A stretch of DNA of 64,000 nucleotides from Cryobacterium sp. N22 (GCF_002929555.1 NZ_PJJP01000030.1:1-64000); one strand, 5' to 3'; shown: positions 26,673 through 37,161, counted from the first letter of the stretch. Numbers and translations: made by a program. Notes: a model not told the origin generated them from the letters alone.

Positions 26673-27527
26673 ATGACCCGTTATCTGATCGCCGGCGCGG
26701 CCGGGATGCTCGGCCGCGACCTGCAGGACGCCCTCAAGGGCCGTGACGTCACGGCCGTTGACCGCAGCGAGCTGGACATCACCGACCTCGCCGCCGTTCG
26801 GAAGGCCGTCGCCGGCCACGACGTGATCATCAACGCCGCCGCGTACACCGCGGTGGACGCGGCGGAGGAGAACGAGGCCGCCGCGTACGCGGTGAACGCC
26901 ATCGGCCCGCGCAACCTCGCGATCGGAGCCGCCTTCGGCGGCGCCAAACTCGTGCAGATCTCCACCGACTACGTCTTCGACGGCACCGGCAACACGCCGT
27001 ACCCCGAGGACACCGCGATCGACCCGCTCAACGCGTACGGCCGCACCAAGGCCGCCGGTGAACAGTTCGTGCTCACCGAGAACCCCACAGGCAGCTACAT
27101 CGTGCGCACAGCGTGGCTTTACGGCGCGCACGGGCCCAACTTCGGCCGCACCATGCTCACCCTCGCCGCAGGCCGGGACACCGTGTCCGTCGTCGCCGAC
27201 CAGTTCGGCCAGCCCACCTGGACCGTCGACCTGGCCCGCCAGATCGTGGCGATGCTCGACGCCGACGCGCCCGCGGGCATCTACCACGGCACCAACGCCG
27301 GGCAGACGAACTGGTTCGGGTTCGCCCGCGCCGTGTTCGCCAGCGCGGGACTGGACCCGGACCGGGTGCTGCCCACCGACGGCAGCAAGTTCGTGCGGCC
27401 GGCCCCCCGGCCGTCGTACTCGGTGCTCGGGCACGACGCCTGGTCCGCCGCGGGTCTGGCCCCGATGCGGCCCTGGACCGAGGCCCTCGCGGACGCCGCG
27501 ACCCACGGCGCTTTCACCCCGTCATGA
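26673..27527 (+). CDS. rfbD: dTDP-4-dehydrorhamnose reductase
   Basis: 284 residues. An SDR fold starts YLIAGAAGMLGRDLQ; NAAAYTAVDAAEE is the RmlD fingerprint; VQISTDYVFDG and PLNAYGRTKAAGE carry the catalytic Thr-Tyr-Lys set. VRTAWLYG and DQFGQPTWT follow. It reduces dTDP-4-keto-L-rhamnose to dTDP-L-rhamnose with NAD(P)H. The stop overlaps the start of a glycosyltransferase gene by ATGA, so that enzyme is the best candidate in the window for a user of dTDP-rhamnose. Confidence 0.96.
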   Translation: MTRYLIAGAAGMLGRDLQDALKGRDVTAVDRSELDITDLAAVRKAVAGHDVIINAAAYTAVDAAEENEAAAYAVNAIGPRNLAIGAAFGGAKLVQISTDYVFDGTGNTPYPEDTAIDPLNAYGRTKAAGEQFVLTENPTGSYIVRTAWLYGAHGPNFGRTMLTLAAGRDTVSVVADQFGQPTWTVDLARQIVAMLDADAPAGIYHGTNAGQTNWFGFARAVFASAGLDPDRVLPTDGSKFVRPAPRPSYSVLGHDAWSAAGLAPMRPWTEALADAATHGAFTPS

Positions 27528-28669
27528 TCACCCTCCGGGTCATCGTGGACCAGATGGTCTCGCCGGTTCCTGGCGGGCTCGGCCGGTACACCGAGGAACT
27601 CACCCGGTCGCTGATCACCACGGCGCCGACCGACTGTGTGGTCGAGGGCATCGTCTCGGCGTCCTCTGCGGAGCACTACGACCAGATCACCACGGCCCTG
27701 CCCGGCCTCGCTGGCCTGCACAAGATGGCGCTGGCGCGCCGTGAACTCGCCGCGGCCTGGCAGCTGGGCGTGGCGACCTCCGCCGGCCACGGCCTCGTGC
27801 ACGCCCCCGGCCTGTTCGCTCCGCTGCACCGCCACGACAGGGCCAGGGACGAGACCCAGGTCGCCGTGACGGTGCACGACGTGCTCGCCTGGACGCATCC
27901 GGAGTCGCTGACCCCGACCACCGTCTCCCGCACCAAGCTGATGCTCAAACGCGCCCGCAAGCACGCTGACGCCATCGTGGTGCCCAGCCATGCCCTCGCC
28001 GACCAGCTCGGCGAGATCATGGACTTCGGCGACAGGGTGCGCGTCATCGGCGGTGCCGTCAGCAGCGGCCTGATGCTGCCGACGAATTCCGCCGCCGCCG
28101 AAGCCATGGCCGTGACGCTGGGGCTCCCCGACGAGTACATCCTCACCGCCGGCACCCTGGAACCGCGCCGCGCCGTCACCGCCCTCATCACGGCCCTGGG
28201 CCGCCCTGGCGCGGCGGACCTGCCGCTGCTGGTTGTCGGGCCGGATTCCTGGGGGGAGCTGACCCTCGCGTCGGTGGCCGACGAGGCCGGCCTCGCCCCT
28301 GACCGGGTGCGCGCGCTGGACGGCCTGACCGACCAGCAGCTCGCACTGGTGATCTCACGGGCGTCGGTCTTCGTCTACCCCAGCCTCGAAGAGGGCTTCG
28401 GCCTCCCGATCATCCAGGCCTTCCACTTCGGCACCCCGGTCATCCATTCGGATGCGCCGGCCCTGGTGGAGGCCGCCGGCGACGCGGGCTTCGTGGTGGA
28501 GCGGGACGACCCGGCCGGGTACCCCGAACGGCTCGCCGCCGCCCTGGACCGGGTGCTGGGCGACACGGCGCTCGCCGACAGGTTGCGCATCTTCGGCGGG
28601 GACAGGGCCAGGGCCTTCAGCTGGCGGGACACCGCCGAACGCGTCTGGCAGTTGCACGCCGACCTCTGA
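27524..28669 (+). CDS. GT4 family glycosyltransferase, probable rhamnosyl or mannosyl transfer
   Basis: 381 residues of the GT-B fold. The N-terminal Gly-rich acceptor loop is VSPVPGGLGRYTEEL. VTVHDVLAWTHPES and VVPSHALADQL belong to the first Rossmann domain; YILTAGTLEPRR is the hinge; VFVYPSLEEGFGLPIIQAF has the EEGFGLPxxE-type donor site, with Gln in place of the last Glu. It is coupled to rfbD by ATGA. Family members include mannosyl- and rhamnosyltransferases; rhamnose is favoured here by context only. It converges on the LCP gene with a 9-bp gap. Confidence 0.85.
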   Translation: MITLRVIVDQMVSPVPGGLGRYTEELTRSLITTAPTDCVVEGIVSASSAEHYDQITTALPGLAGLHKMALARRELAAAWQLGVATSAGHGLVHAPGLFAPLHRHDRARDETQVAVTVHDVLAWTHPESLTPTTVSRTKLMLKRARKHADAIVVPSHALADQLGEIMDFGDRVRVIGGAVSSGLMLPTNSAAAEAMAVTLGLPDEYILTAGTLEPRRAVTALITALGRPGAADLPLLVVGPDSWGELTLASVADEAGLAPDRVRALDGLTDQQLALVISRASVFVYPSLEEGFGLPIIQAFHFGTPVIHSDAPALVEAAGDAGFVVERDDPAGYPERLAAALDRVLGDTALADRLRIFGGDRARAFSWRDTAERVWQLHADL

Positions 28670-28678
28670 GCCTTCCGC

Positions 28679-30043
28679 TCAGGGCGCGGGGGTCTCCGTG
28701 ACCGGGTTCAGCGCGGCGTCGATCAGGCCGGCGATCTGGTCGTAGTCGGGGTCGGTCGGGTCGACGCCGTTGTCCGGCACCAGTTCGACGGCTCCCACCG
28801 GAAGCTCCTTGGTCTTGGCCGCGAGTCTGGTGAAGTAGCCCAGCATGCCCTGGGGCACATCGGTCTTGACGACCTCCTGGCCGGCCTGGGCCACACCCTG
28901 GAACTTCGTGAGCACGTTGCCCGGGTTGAACTGCTGCAGGATCGCCTCCTGCAGAACCCGCTGGCGGGACATGCGGTCGTAGTCGCTGGTGCCGTGCCGG
29001 GCCCGGCCGTACCAGAGGGCGGTGAAACCGTCCATGTGCTGCGGCCCGGCCTCCACCCAGCCTTCGACGTCGCTGAGGTCGTCTTCCTGGCCACCGATGG
29101 GCAGCCGTTCCGCCACGGTGATGTCCACGCCGCCGAGGGCGTCGATGAGCTGGGAGAAGCCCTGCATGTCGATGAGCACGTAGTACTGGATGGTGAGCCC
29201 GGTGACGCCGCTGGCGGCGTCGCGCATGGCCTCGATGCCGGGTTCGCTGCCCTCGGCCACCGCGTTGGGGTACATCTCCGGGCTCTTCTGATCCACCTCG
29301 GTGTAGATCGAGTTGAGCTGGCAGACGTCAACGTCGCACACGCCGTCGTAGCCGTACCCGTCCGGGTACGACTCGTACAGGGGAGAACCCTCCGGGAACG
29401 GTACGTACTCGAGGTCGCGGGGAATGCCGATGATGTCGGCCTTGCCTGTTTTCGCGTCGATGCTGACCACCGAGGTGCTGTCCGGGCGCATGCCCAACCG
29501 GTCGGAACCTGCGTCGCCGCCGAGCAGCATGATGTTGTACCGGCCGTCGACCGGCGGCTCTGACGGGCCTTGCGCGAACACCGTCGAGAGAAACCCGCTG
29601 GCCGTCGTGGCCACATAGGCGCCGTAGCCGGCGGTTCCGGCCACAGCGACCATCACGACCGTCGCGAGCCCCGCGATGAACGGCCGGGCCTTGGGCCGGG
29701 CCTTCACGAGGCGGGTCAGCCGGATGGTGTCGAAGGTCAGGACCACCCAGACCATGGCGTAGAACACCATCACGGCGGCGAGGATCCACAGCCCGATGGA
29801 GTTGGTGGCCACGGTGAACAGGATCTCCGGGTTCAGCGAGTAGACGATGCCGGCGGCCACGATCAGGGCCAGGAAGGTCAGGCTGGCGCGCAGTCCGAAC
29901 CGGCCGAGGCCGCGACTGCCCGCGAGCACCTGGGCGGAGCCGGGCAGGAGGATGTTGAGCACCACGAGCCACCAGGCCCGGCGGGTCATGACCTGCCGGG
30001 AGCCGGAGTTCGGGTGCCGGATCGGGCTGCTGGCGCTGCTCAT
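28679..30043 (-). CDS. LytR-CpsA-Psr (LCP) family cell-wall glycopolymer ligase
   Basis: 454 residues. The first ~145 hold about four hydrophobic segments rather than the single anchor usual in LCP proteins. The exported LCP domain follows: [40 protein letters not shown] and [19 protein letters not shown], with the Asp and Arg residues that bind the pyrophosphate of polyprenyl-linked substrates. It transfers glycopolymer to peptidoglycan outside the membrane, so it is the likely last step for the polymer built in this region. ATG overlaps the purE stop (ATGA). Confidence 0.93.
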   Translation of the reverse strand: MSSASSPIRHPNSGSRQVMTRRAWWLVVLNILLPGSAQVLAGSRGLGRFGLRASLTFLALIVAAGIVYSLNPEILFTVATNSIGLWILAAVMVFYAMVWVVLTFDTIRLTRLVKARPKARPFIAGLATVVMVAVAGTAGYGAYVATTASGFLSTVFAQGPSEPPVDGRYNIMLLGGDAGSDRLGMRPDSTSVVSIDAKTGKADIIGIPRDLEYVPFPEGSPLYESYPDGYGYDGVCDVDVCQLNSIYTEVDQKSPEMYPNAVAEGSEPGIEAMRDAASGVTGLTIQYYVLIDMQGFSQLIDALGGVDITVAERLPIGGQEDDLSDVEGWVEAGPQHMDGFTALWYGRARHGTSDYDRMSRQRVLQEAILQQFNPGNVLTKFQGVAQAGQEVVKTDVPQGMLGYFTRLAAKTKELPVGAVELVPDNGVDPTDPDYDQIAGLIDAALNPVTETPAP

Positions 30044-30576
30044 AGCTTCGCTTGCAGGGCCGTGTTCTTCTGCTCCACCTGCTCGGCCAGCTGGTCGGCG
30101 TAGGCCTCCAGCTTGAGGCGCAGCGCGTCATCCGCCGTCGCCAGGATCTTGATGGCGATCAGGGCCGCGTTGCGTGCGCCGCCGATCGAAACCGTCGCGA
30201 CGGGAACGCCGGCCGGCATCTGCACGATCGACAGCAGCGAGTCCAGGCCGTCCAGGCGGCCCAGCGGCACCGGAACGCCCACGACGGGCAGCGTCGTGAC
30301 CGCGGCGAGCATGCCAGGCAGGTGCGCGGCGCCGCCGGCGCCGGCGATGATCACCTTGAGGCCGCGGCCCCAGGCGTCGGCACCGTATCGCATCATCTTT
30401 TCCGGCGTGCGGTGTGCCGAGACCACTTGCACCTCGTGGGCGACACCGAATTCGGCCAACATGGCCGCGGCGTCACTCATGACGTTCCAGTCGGAGTCCG
30501 ACCCCATCACCACGCCGACGAGCACGGCTGAGGAGGGGGCGGACTCGGGGGCGGGAGTCGCGAGGTTGTCTGGCAC
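30040..30576 (-). CDS. purE: N5-carboxyaminoimidazole ribonucleotide mutase
   Basis: 178 residues, class I Pur[19 protein letters not shown] is the phosphate/nucleotide loop, [11 protein letters not shown] carries the catalytic His and [14 protein letters not shown] the second loop. It rearranges N5-CAIR to CAIR in purine synthesis, partner of PurK. The start is GTG, following a leaderless TAAGAT 7 nt upstream. PurK ends 17 bp before, so purE may be transcribed both with purK and alone. Overlap with the LCP gene couples a purine gene to cell-wall assembly, probably a simple neighbourhood effect. Confidence 0.96.
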   Translation of the reverse strand: MPDNLATPAPESAPSSAVLVGVVMGSDSDWNVMSDAAAMLAEFGVAHEVQVVSAHRTPEKMMRYGADAWGRGLKVIIAGAGGAAHLPGMLAAVTTLPVVGVPVPLGRLDGLDSLLSIVQMPAGVPVATVSIGGARNAALIAIKILATADDALRLKLEAYADQLAEQVEQKNTALQAKL

Positions 30577-30583
30577 GGTGACG

Positions 30584-30589
30584 ATCTTA
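30584..30589 (-). promoter_or_regulatory. -10 element of a leaderless promoter (TAAGAT)
   Basis: Minus-strand TAAGAT lies 7 nt before the purE GTG at 30576, inside the 17-bp gap between purK and purE. Confidence 0.45.
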
Positions 30590-30593
30590 GACT

Positions 30594-31730
30594 TCAGTCC
30601 TGAAAATATGCCGCAGTGGCACGCGCCTGGTAGCTGACCGAGTCCAGATCGGGCCCGGATGCCGTGACGTGGCCGATCTTGCGTCCCGGCCTGGGGTCCT
30701 TGCCGTAGTTGTGCACCTTGACCGAGGGCTGCCCGGCGAACGCGGCGGGGTACCGGGCCGCCATGCTTCCCTCGGCGGGGCCACCGAGGACGTTGACCAT
30801 CACCGACCAGGGTTCGCGGAGCGCCGTGCCGCCCAGAGGCAGGTCGAGCACCGCACGCAGGTGCTGCTCGAACTGGCTGGTCGTGGACCCGTCGATCGAC
30901 CAGTGGCCGCTGTTGTGCGGCCGCATCGCGAGCTCGTTGACCAGCAACCGGCCGTCGGTTGTTTCGAAGAGTTCCACGGCGAGCACCCCGGTGACGCCGA
31001 TGCCCTCCGCGACCCGCTCGGCGATGTCGGCGGCGAGCGCGCTGAGCCGGCCGGCCGACTTCGGGGCCGGCGCGATGACCTCGGCGCAGACGCCGTCCTG
31101 CTGCACGGTCTCGACGACGGGCCAGATCGCGATCTCGCCGGACGGGCGCCGCGCGACGACCTGCGCGAGTTCGCGGCGGAAGTCGACGAGCTCCTCGACC
31201 AGCAGGTCGCCGCCGTTGGCGTCCTCGGCGAGCGCGAGGAACCAGTCGTCGGCCTCGTGGGCGTGGGACACCACGCGCACCCCCTTGCCGTCGTAGCCGC
31301 CCCTGGCCGTTTTCACGACGGCCCGGCCACCGTGATCGGCCAGGAACTGCGCCAGCGCGTCAGCGTCGGCCACCCGCGCCCAGTCGGGGACGGGCAGGCC
31401 GAGCTCGGTCAGGCGCTCCCGCATGAGCAGCTTGTCCTGGGCGTAGAGCAGAGCGTCGGGCCCAGGGTGCACGCTGATGCCCCGGCTCACCAGTTCACGC
31501 AGGATCACCTGCGGAACGTGTTCGTGGTCGAAGGTCACCACGTCGACGGTCTCGGCGAACGCGAGGACCGTGGCGAGGTCGCGGTAGTCCCCCACCGACA
31601 CCGCGGCGAGGTTCGCGGACATTCCGTCGGCTTCGGCCAGGACCCGAAGGTCGAGGCCGAGGTTCACCGCGGCGGGGATCATCATGCGGGCCAATTGGCC
31701 TCCGCCGATCACACCAACGATCGTGCTCAT
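30594..31730 (-). CDS. purK: 5-(carboxyamino)imidazole ribonucleotide synthase
   Basis: 378 residues, ATP-grasp enzyme. The N-terminus [16 protein letters not shown] is the PurK fingerprint; [31 protein letters not shown] and [13 protein letters not shown] mark the ATP-grasp domains. It carboxylates AIR with ATP and bicarbonate. ATG 31730 ([11 protein letters not shown]) is chosen because it sits directly before the family start; an ATG ten codons upstream is possible. It leads a purK-purE-LCP run on the minus strand. Confidence 0.96.
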   Translation of the reverse strand: MSTIVGVIGGGQLARMMIPAAVNLGLDLRVLAEADGMSANLAAVSVGDYRDLATVLAFAETVDVVTFDHEHVPQVILRELVSRGISVHPGPDALLYAQDKLLMRERLTELGLPVPDWARVADADALAQFLADHGGRAVVKTARGGYDGKGVRVVSHAHEADDWFLALAEDANGGDLLVEELVDFRRELAQVVARRPSGEIAIWPVVETVQQDGVCAEVIAPAPKSAGRLSALAADIAERVAEGIGVTGVLAVELFETTDGRLLVNELAMRPHNSGHWSIDGSTTSQFEQHLRAVLDLPLGGTALREPWSVMVNVLGGPAEGSMAARYPAAFAGQPSVKVHNYGKDPRPGRKIGHVTASGPDLDSVSYQARATAAYFQD

Positions 31731-31869
31731 CTGTTCACCAATTTCTGTGCGACCGTTCATCCGAGGGCCCGGGAACTCTCAGGATGGGGAATATGCCGGG
31801 ACGTAGACTGCGAGAGAAGCGCGTTTTCTCGCTACACGTTCCATTTTCACCTATCGGCCGGACGGATGC

Positions 31870-32451
31870 ATGTCGAGAACAACCTTCAGCAGGTACCGGG
31901 TGTTTGCGTTTGCGACGCAGCTCGCGAAGTTCGGCATGGTCGGACTCGTCGGCTTCGCGGTGGACATCACGGTCTTCAACCTGTTGCGGGCGACGGTCTT
32001 CTCCCCCGAGGCCCTGGCGTCCGGACCGATCTGGGCGAAGGTCGTCTCGACGGTCCTCGCCATCCTGGCCAACTGGGTCGGCAACCGGTATTGGACCTTC
32101 TCGAAGGACCGCCGGTCACAGACCCTGCGTGAGGGCCTGGAATTCTTCGCGGTCAGCCTCGTCGGCATGGGAATCGGGTTGGCCTGCCTGTGGGTGAGCC
32201 ACTACGTGCTCGGCTACACCAGCGTCATGGCCGACAACATCTCCTCGAACGTGGTCGGCCTGCTGCTCGGCGCCGTCTTCCGCTTCACCCTGTACAGGTA
32301 CTGGGTGTTCTCACCGTCCCGCCGGGACGAGGCTCCGGTGACCACCGGCGCGGTGCCCACCCGCACGGTGCCCACCAGCACGGTGTCCACCAACACAGGG
32401 GCGCTGCGGCTACAGTCCCGCGCGGAGGCCGAATTCGTCACCGAGCGCTGA
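31870..32451 (+). CDS. GtrA family membrane protein (polyprenyl-P-sugar flippase)
   Basis: 193 residues with four helices: FGMVGLVGFAVDITVFNLL, a VVSTVLAILANWVGNRYWTF segment with the family's N-R-x-W-T-F motif, FFAVSLVGMGIGLACLW, and NVVGLLLGAVFRFTLYRYWVF. GtrA proteins flip undecaprenyl-phosphate-linked sugars made by GtrB-like enzymes (see 21873). The ~45-residue tail is polar and repetitive (VPTRTVPTSTVSTNT), encoded by three 15-bp repeats. The last 42 bp overlap the converging PH-domain gene. TAGACT at 31804-31809 may be its -10. Confidence 0.9.
   Translation: MSRTTFSRYRVFAFATQLAKFGMVGLVGFAVDITVFNLLRATVFSPEALASGPIWAKVVSTVLAILANWVGNRYWTFSKDRRSQTLREGLEFFAVSLVGMGIGLACLWVSHYVLGYTSVMADNISSNVVGLLLGAVFRFTLYRYWVFSPSRRDEAPVTTGAVPTRTVPTSTVSTNTGALRLQSRAEAEFVTER
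32351..32395 (+). repeat. Three tandem 15-bp repeats inside the GtrA gene
   Basis: The unit CGGTGCCCACCNNCA occurs three times in a row (CGC, AGC, then GTC/AAC variants), encoding V-P/S-T-x-T. It extends the cytoplasmic tail and is likely variable in length between strains. Confidence 0.85.
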
Positions 32452-32967
32452 CTGCTCCTGACGACGCGTGGCCATCACGGTCTGCGACTGCTCCATCAGG
32501 TCCTGCAACACCTGCTGCACGAGGTCGGCGTCGGGCACGTCCCGCAGCGACAACGGATGCTCGAGACCTGAATTGATCCGCACCGTGCCCGACCGGAACA
32601 GCGACTGCAGCCAGTTCTTGCGCACGGTGACGTCGTAGCCCCTGCTGTGCAGCAGCTCCTGCCGTTCGTGCACGAAGATGCCGTGCACGAAGATGATCCG
32701 GCGGCTGGTCACCGTGTACCGCCGGGTGAGCCAGGACACCAGCGGCAGCAGCCAGAGCAGTACGACGACCAGGCCGGCGCCGACCAGCAGCAGCACGTTC
32801 TGCCACGGCTCGGCCAGGCTTCCGGAGTAATAGCCGGTGACCCCGCACGCGCCGATCAGGAACAGGGTGGGCCAGAACAGGGCCCGGGCGTGCGAGCGCA
32901 GCCGGGCGATGACCACCTCGGGCGCCGTCGTCGGCACGCCGGGCATCGAATGGGCTGGGTTGGTCAT
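32410..32967 (-). CDS. PH-domain (bPH2/YdbT-like) membrane protein
   Basis: 185 residues. Two hydrophobic segments (ALFWPTLFLIGACGVTGYY and VLLLVGAGLVVVLLWLLPLVSWL) precede a bacterial PH-like domain: RRYTVTSRRIIFVHGIFVHERQELLHSRGYDVTVRKNWLQ in order, with the usual TSRRI start. The function of this family is unknown; some members act in membrane-stress or secretion-related settings. It follows birA by 21 bp on the same strand. TATTAA sits 7 nt before its ATG, a possible leaderless -10. The 3' end overlaps the GtrA gene by 42 bp, in antisense. Confidence 0.85.
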   Translation of the reverse strand: MTNPAHSMPGVPTTAPEVVIARLRSHARALFWPTLFLIGACGVTGYYSGSLAEPWQNVLLLVGAGLVVVLLWLLPLVSWLTRRYTVTSRRIIFVHGIFVHERQELLHSRGYDVTVRKNWLQSLFRSGTVRINSGLEHPLSLRDVPDADLVQQVLQDLMEQSQTVMATRRQEQSALGDEFGLRAGL

Positions 32968-32988
32968 ATACCCATTAATACCTCAGAT

Positions 32989-33822
32989 TCAGTACCGCAG
33001 ATGGGTCACGTCCCCCGCGGCGACGGCCTGCAGTTCGCCGTTCGCCTGGTCCTCCACGATCAAACGGCCGTCACGGTCCAGCCCGACGGCCGTGCCCACC
33101 AGGTCCTGCCCGCCGGGCAGTTCGACGCGCACCGCGGCGCCCAGGGTGCCGCACAGGGCGGACACCTCGGCGTGCAGGCCACTGGCCACGGGGTCGGCCC
33201 CGGCGGCCAGGAAGTTCGCGGTGAGGGTCTGTAGCGCGCTCAGGTACGCGGCGAGCACCTCGTCGGGGTTCGGGACGCCACCGGTGACCAGCAGCAGCGA
33301 GGTGGACGTGAGGGTGGGCAGGTCGTGCTCGTCCAGGCTCAGGTTCAGCCCGGCGCCGATGCACAGGCCGCTGGCATCCGGCAGCAGCTCCGAGAGGATG
33401 CCGGAGACCTTGTAGCCGTCGATGAGCACATCGTTGGGCCACTTCAGCGTCACTTCGTGCCGAGGCGTGTCTTCGTCGCCGGGCGGCGGCGCCACGGCGT
33501 GCACGACCGAACGCACGGCCTGGGTCATGGCCGCGCCCGCGAGCAGGGGAAACCAGCCGTACCGGTTCGGCGGCAGGGCGCCGGTCTCCAGGCGCGGCCG
33601 CAGCAGCACCGAGATGGCCAGCGATTTGCCGCTGGGCGCCAGCCAGGTGCGGCCGAGGCGGCCGCGGCCGCTGGTCTGGTTGTCGGTGACGATGACCGAC
33701 AGGTCGGGCCAGGCCGACGCATCCGGGCCCGTCGCCCGCGTCACGAGCACATCGTTGGTGGATCCGGCTTCGTCGAGGTACTCGAACCGTGCCCCGATGC
33801 CGCGGCTGATCGGAAATTCCAT
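32989..33822 (-). CDS. birA: Biotin--[acetyl-CoA-carboxylase] ligase
   Basis: 277 residues. The active-site loop GRGRLGRTWLAP binds biotinoyl-AMP; STNDVLV opens the catalytic domain; LKWPNDVLIDGYKVSGIL and GAGLNLS follow. No N-terminal helix-turn-helix is present, so this is the single-function ligase and not a repressor. It attaches biotin to Lys of the BCCP domain, here encoded at 41308-43071. ATG 33822 is chosen because GAGG lies 8 nt upstream; an upstream start six codons earlier is possible. It is divergent from the carboxylase beta gene. Confidence 0.95.
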   Translation of the reverse strand: MEFPISRGIGARFEYLDEAGSTNDVLVTRATGPDASAWPDLSVIVTDNQTSGRGRLGRTWLAPSGKSLAISVLLRPRLETGALPPNRYGWFPLLAGAAMTQAVRSVVHAVAPPPGDEDTPRHEVTLKWPNDVLIDGYKVSGILSELLPDASGLCIGAGLNLSLDEHDLPTLTSTSLLLVTGGVPNPDEVLAAYLSALQTLTANFLAAGADPVASGLHAEVSALCGTLGAAVRVELPGGQDLVGTAVGLDRDGRLIVEDQANGELQAVAAGDVTHLRY

Positions 33823-33856
33823 GCTGACGCCTCTTCTCACACCCCGCGGGGATCAT

Positions 33857-33929
33857 AACTCCTGCAATTCTGCCCAGCTTTGGTCTGGCACCGGGGATGC
33901 GGCCCGGGCGGGCCCGAATTGCAGGAGTT
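33857..33929. repeat. Intergenic inverted repeat between birA and the carboxylase beta gene
   Basis: AACTCCTGCAATTC (33857-33870) and GAATTGCAGGAGTT (33916-33929) are perfect 14-bp arms; the outer three bases pair with one mismatch. The 45-nt interior is G/C rich. It lies in the 179-bp divergent gap and ends 60 bp before the leaderless -10 at 33989. Confidence 0.85.
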
Positions 33930-33988
33930 GTGCACCCGGAGGGGCCGGGCGGGCGACACGCTCTGGGGGCGGTGCGGGGTGAGGCCGG

Positions 33989-33994
33989 TAGAGT
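33989..33994 (+). promoter_or_regulatory. -10 element of a leaderless promoter (TAGAGT)
   Basis: TAGAGT lies 7 nt before GTG 34002; no Shine-Dalgarno sequence precedes that start. Confidence 0.55.
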
Positions 33995-34001
33995 GAACGG
34001 C

Positions 34002-35600
<1,599 letters not shown>

Positions 35601-35611
35601 GCGGCGCTGCC

Positions 35612-35851
35612 ATGACTGCCTCAGAGAACCCCACGGGTTTCGACCCGGCCGAGCTCACCTTCGTCACGACGGGGGTCTCCGAACAGGAGGCCGCCGCGGT
35701 CACGGCCGTCCTGCGGGCCTTGCTGCGCGCTGAGTCCGACAGCCTGCGGGCCACGCCGAACGGCCCGGCCAGCCCCTGGCAGGACAGCCAGCGGGCCATC
35801 AGGGCGCCACTACCGCGGGGCGACGAACGCTGGCGCGGCTTCACGGCCTGA
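35612..35851 (+). CDS. Acyl-CoA carboxylase epsilon subunit (AccE-like)
   Basis: 79 residues. It begins MTASENPTGFDPAELTF and contains SEQEAAAVTAVLRALLRAESD, then the conserved C-terminal SPWQDSQRAIRAPLPRGD. The W-x-x-S-x-R tail pattern and the place just downstream of the carboxyltransferase identify the small actinobacterial epsilon subunit, which stabilises the alpha-beta complex. The neighbouring gene probably shares its transcript. No other role is known. Confidence 0.9.
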   Translation: MTASENPTGFDPAELTFVTTGVSEQEAAAVTAVLRALLRAESDSLRATPNGPASPWQDSQRAIRAPLPRGDERWRGFTA

Positions 35852-35934
35852 GCCGCACCGGCTGTCCCCCGCGCTGTCCCCCTAAATGACGACTTTCCAG
35901 CGGATCGCCGGGGCGGCACTATTGGTATCGCTGG

Positions 35935-35954
35935 GTGTTGCTCTCGGGCAACAC
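35935..35954. repeat. Short intergenic hairpin
   Basis: GTGTTGC (35935-35941) and GCAACAC (35948-35954) form a perfect 7-bp stem in the 248-bp gap after the epsilon subunit gene. Confidence 0.6.
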
Positions 35955-36008
35955 GACCAATCATTCGCCGACTAGGGTAAGCAGGCGAATGTGTTGGGGG
36001 CGCGTCTA

Positions 36009-36029
36009 GGCGACATTCGGGTTGTCGCC
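36009..36029. repeat. Short intergenic hairpin
   Basis: GGCGACA (36009-36015) and TGTCGCC (36023-36029) form a perfect 7-bp stem 19 bp before the terminator-like hairpin. Whether it belongs to an unannotated small RNA is open. Confidence 0.55.
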
Positions 36030-36047
36030 CTGACACGGAAATGTCGG

Positions 36048-36077
36048 AAGGGGATCCACCCCAGGGTGGGTCCCCTT
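36048..36077. terminator. Terminator-like hairpin between converging genes
   Basis: AAGGGGA (36048-36054) pairs with TCCCCTT (36071-36077) and the stem continues inward through CCACC/GGTGG after a T-G wobble. Only TTT follows on the plus strand, so it may need help or serve both strands. Confidence 0.65.
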
Positions 36078-36099
36078 TCGCACGTCTGGATGCCGTCGG

Positions 36100-37161
36100 T
36101 CAGTGCCGGCGGGTCGCCTGGCCGGCCGAGGCGCCCTGCGCGTGCACGGCCCGCGGGATCTCCAACCACAGGTCCACTTCTTCGTCGGGCGAATCCTGGC
36201 CGAGGGCGCTGAGCCGCGGGTCGGGGCTGTTGATGCCCACCACGGTCACGGCGGTCCCCGAGCCGTCCGCCGCCGTCCTGGCGATGATCGTGGCCGCCGT
36301 CGTGGCGGCCATGGCGTCGGCCAGCGTGTTCAGCACGACCTCCAGATCGGGGCCGGTCAGGTCGTCGATGCCACCCTCGTCGAGCAGGGTGACGATGGCG
36401 CCGCGCCGCCGCGCCGCCATCACCTCACGCCGTACGGCGTCGTTGAGCAGCCGGCGCCCGCGGATCTCGTCGCGGATCGCGGCCTCCAGATACCGGCATT
36501 CCAGGCGCTGCCCCTCACTGAGCATGCCCCGTTCCTGGATGATGCGGCGCAGCATCGGCGCGGCCAACCGGATGGTCAGGGCCAGGCGCACCTGACGCTC
36601 GTACAGGTGCGCTTCCTGCGCCGCCTGCCACTCGGTGGCCTCCCGTTCGGCGAGGCCGTACTGCCGCGCGTCCCGGCCGGCCTTGGCCAGCGCCCTGGCC
36701 AGCGTCACGGCCACGAACACCCACACGACGCTGCCGATGACACCCATCGACGCGAGCGAGCCCGCACCGGCCCAGACGATGGTGTGAGCGACCAGGAAGC
36801 CCACCCCGACCCAGGCGAGGGTCGCACGCCTGCGGGTGGCTGTGATGGTCATCAGGGTGCCGACGGCGGCCACGTACCAGGTGGCGTAGCCGTTGTCGGC
36901 TACCGACCCGTCCAGCTGGCTGCCCACGAACAACGGAACGGCGATGCACACGGCCACGTTGAAGAACCCCAGCCAGAGCGACATCCGGGCCGGACTCGTC
37001 GGCCAGAGACTCGCCACGGTCGCGAGAACGTAGAGCAGGATCGCGAGCAGCGACGGCACCGGCGACGCCGGCACATCCAGCGAGTAGAGGGCCAGGATCA
37101 CGTGATAGGTCGAGAACAGGGCGGCCAGGGAGAGGATCAGCCCGCGGGGGACGGAGATCAT
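36100..37161 (-). CDS. Membrane protein with degenerate histidine-kinase-like C-terminus
   Basis: 353 residues. About six helices (ISVPRGLILSLAALF through VIGSVVWVFVAVTLA) are followed by a cytoplasmic helix (REATEWQAAQEAHLYERQVRL) and a domain with LEAAIRDEIRGRRLLNDAVRR and VLNTLADAMAATT. The latter resembles the region around the N-box of NarX/DesK-type kinases, but no phosphoacceptor His-Asp motif and no G1/G2 ATP motifs are seen. It starts in the stop of the true kinase (ATGA), so both are made together. It may act as a pseudokinase or sensor subunit of that kinase. This is inference. Confidence 0.6.
   Translation of the reverse strand: MISVPRGLILSLAALFSTYHVILALYSLDVPASPVPSLLAILLYVLATVASLWPTSPARMSLWLGFFNVAVCIAVPLFVGSQLDGSVADNGYATWYVAAVGTLMTITATRRRATLAWVGVGFLVAHTIVWAGAGSLASMGVIGSVVWVFVAVTLARALAKAGRDARQYGLAEREATEWQAAQEAHLYERQVRLALTIRLAAPMLRRIIQERGMLSEGQRLECRYLEAAIRDEIRGRRLLNDAVRREVMAARRRGAIVTLLDEGGIDDLTGPDLEVVLNTLADAMAATTAATIIARTAADGSGTAVTVVGINSPDPRLSALGQDSPDEEVDLWLEIPRAVHAQGASAGQATRRH

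Noticed and set aside
33897-34001. Extension of the carboxylase beta frame upstream of GTG 34002.
   Set aside because: It crosses the inverted repeat and promoter and does not resemble AccD proteins.
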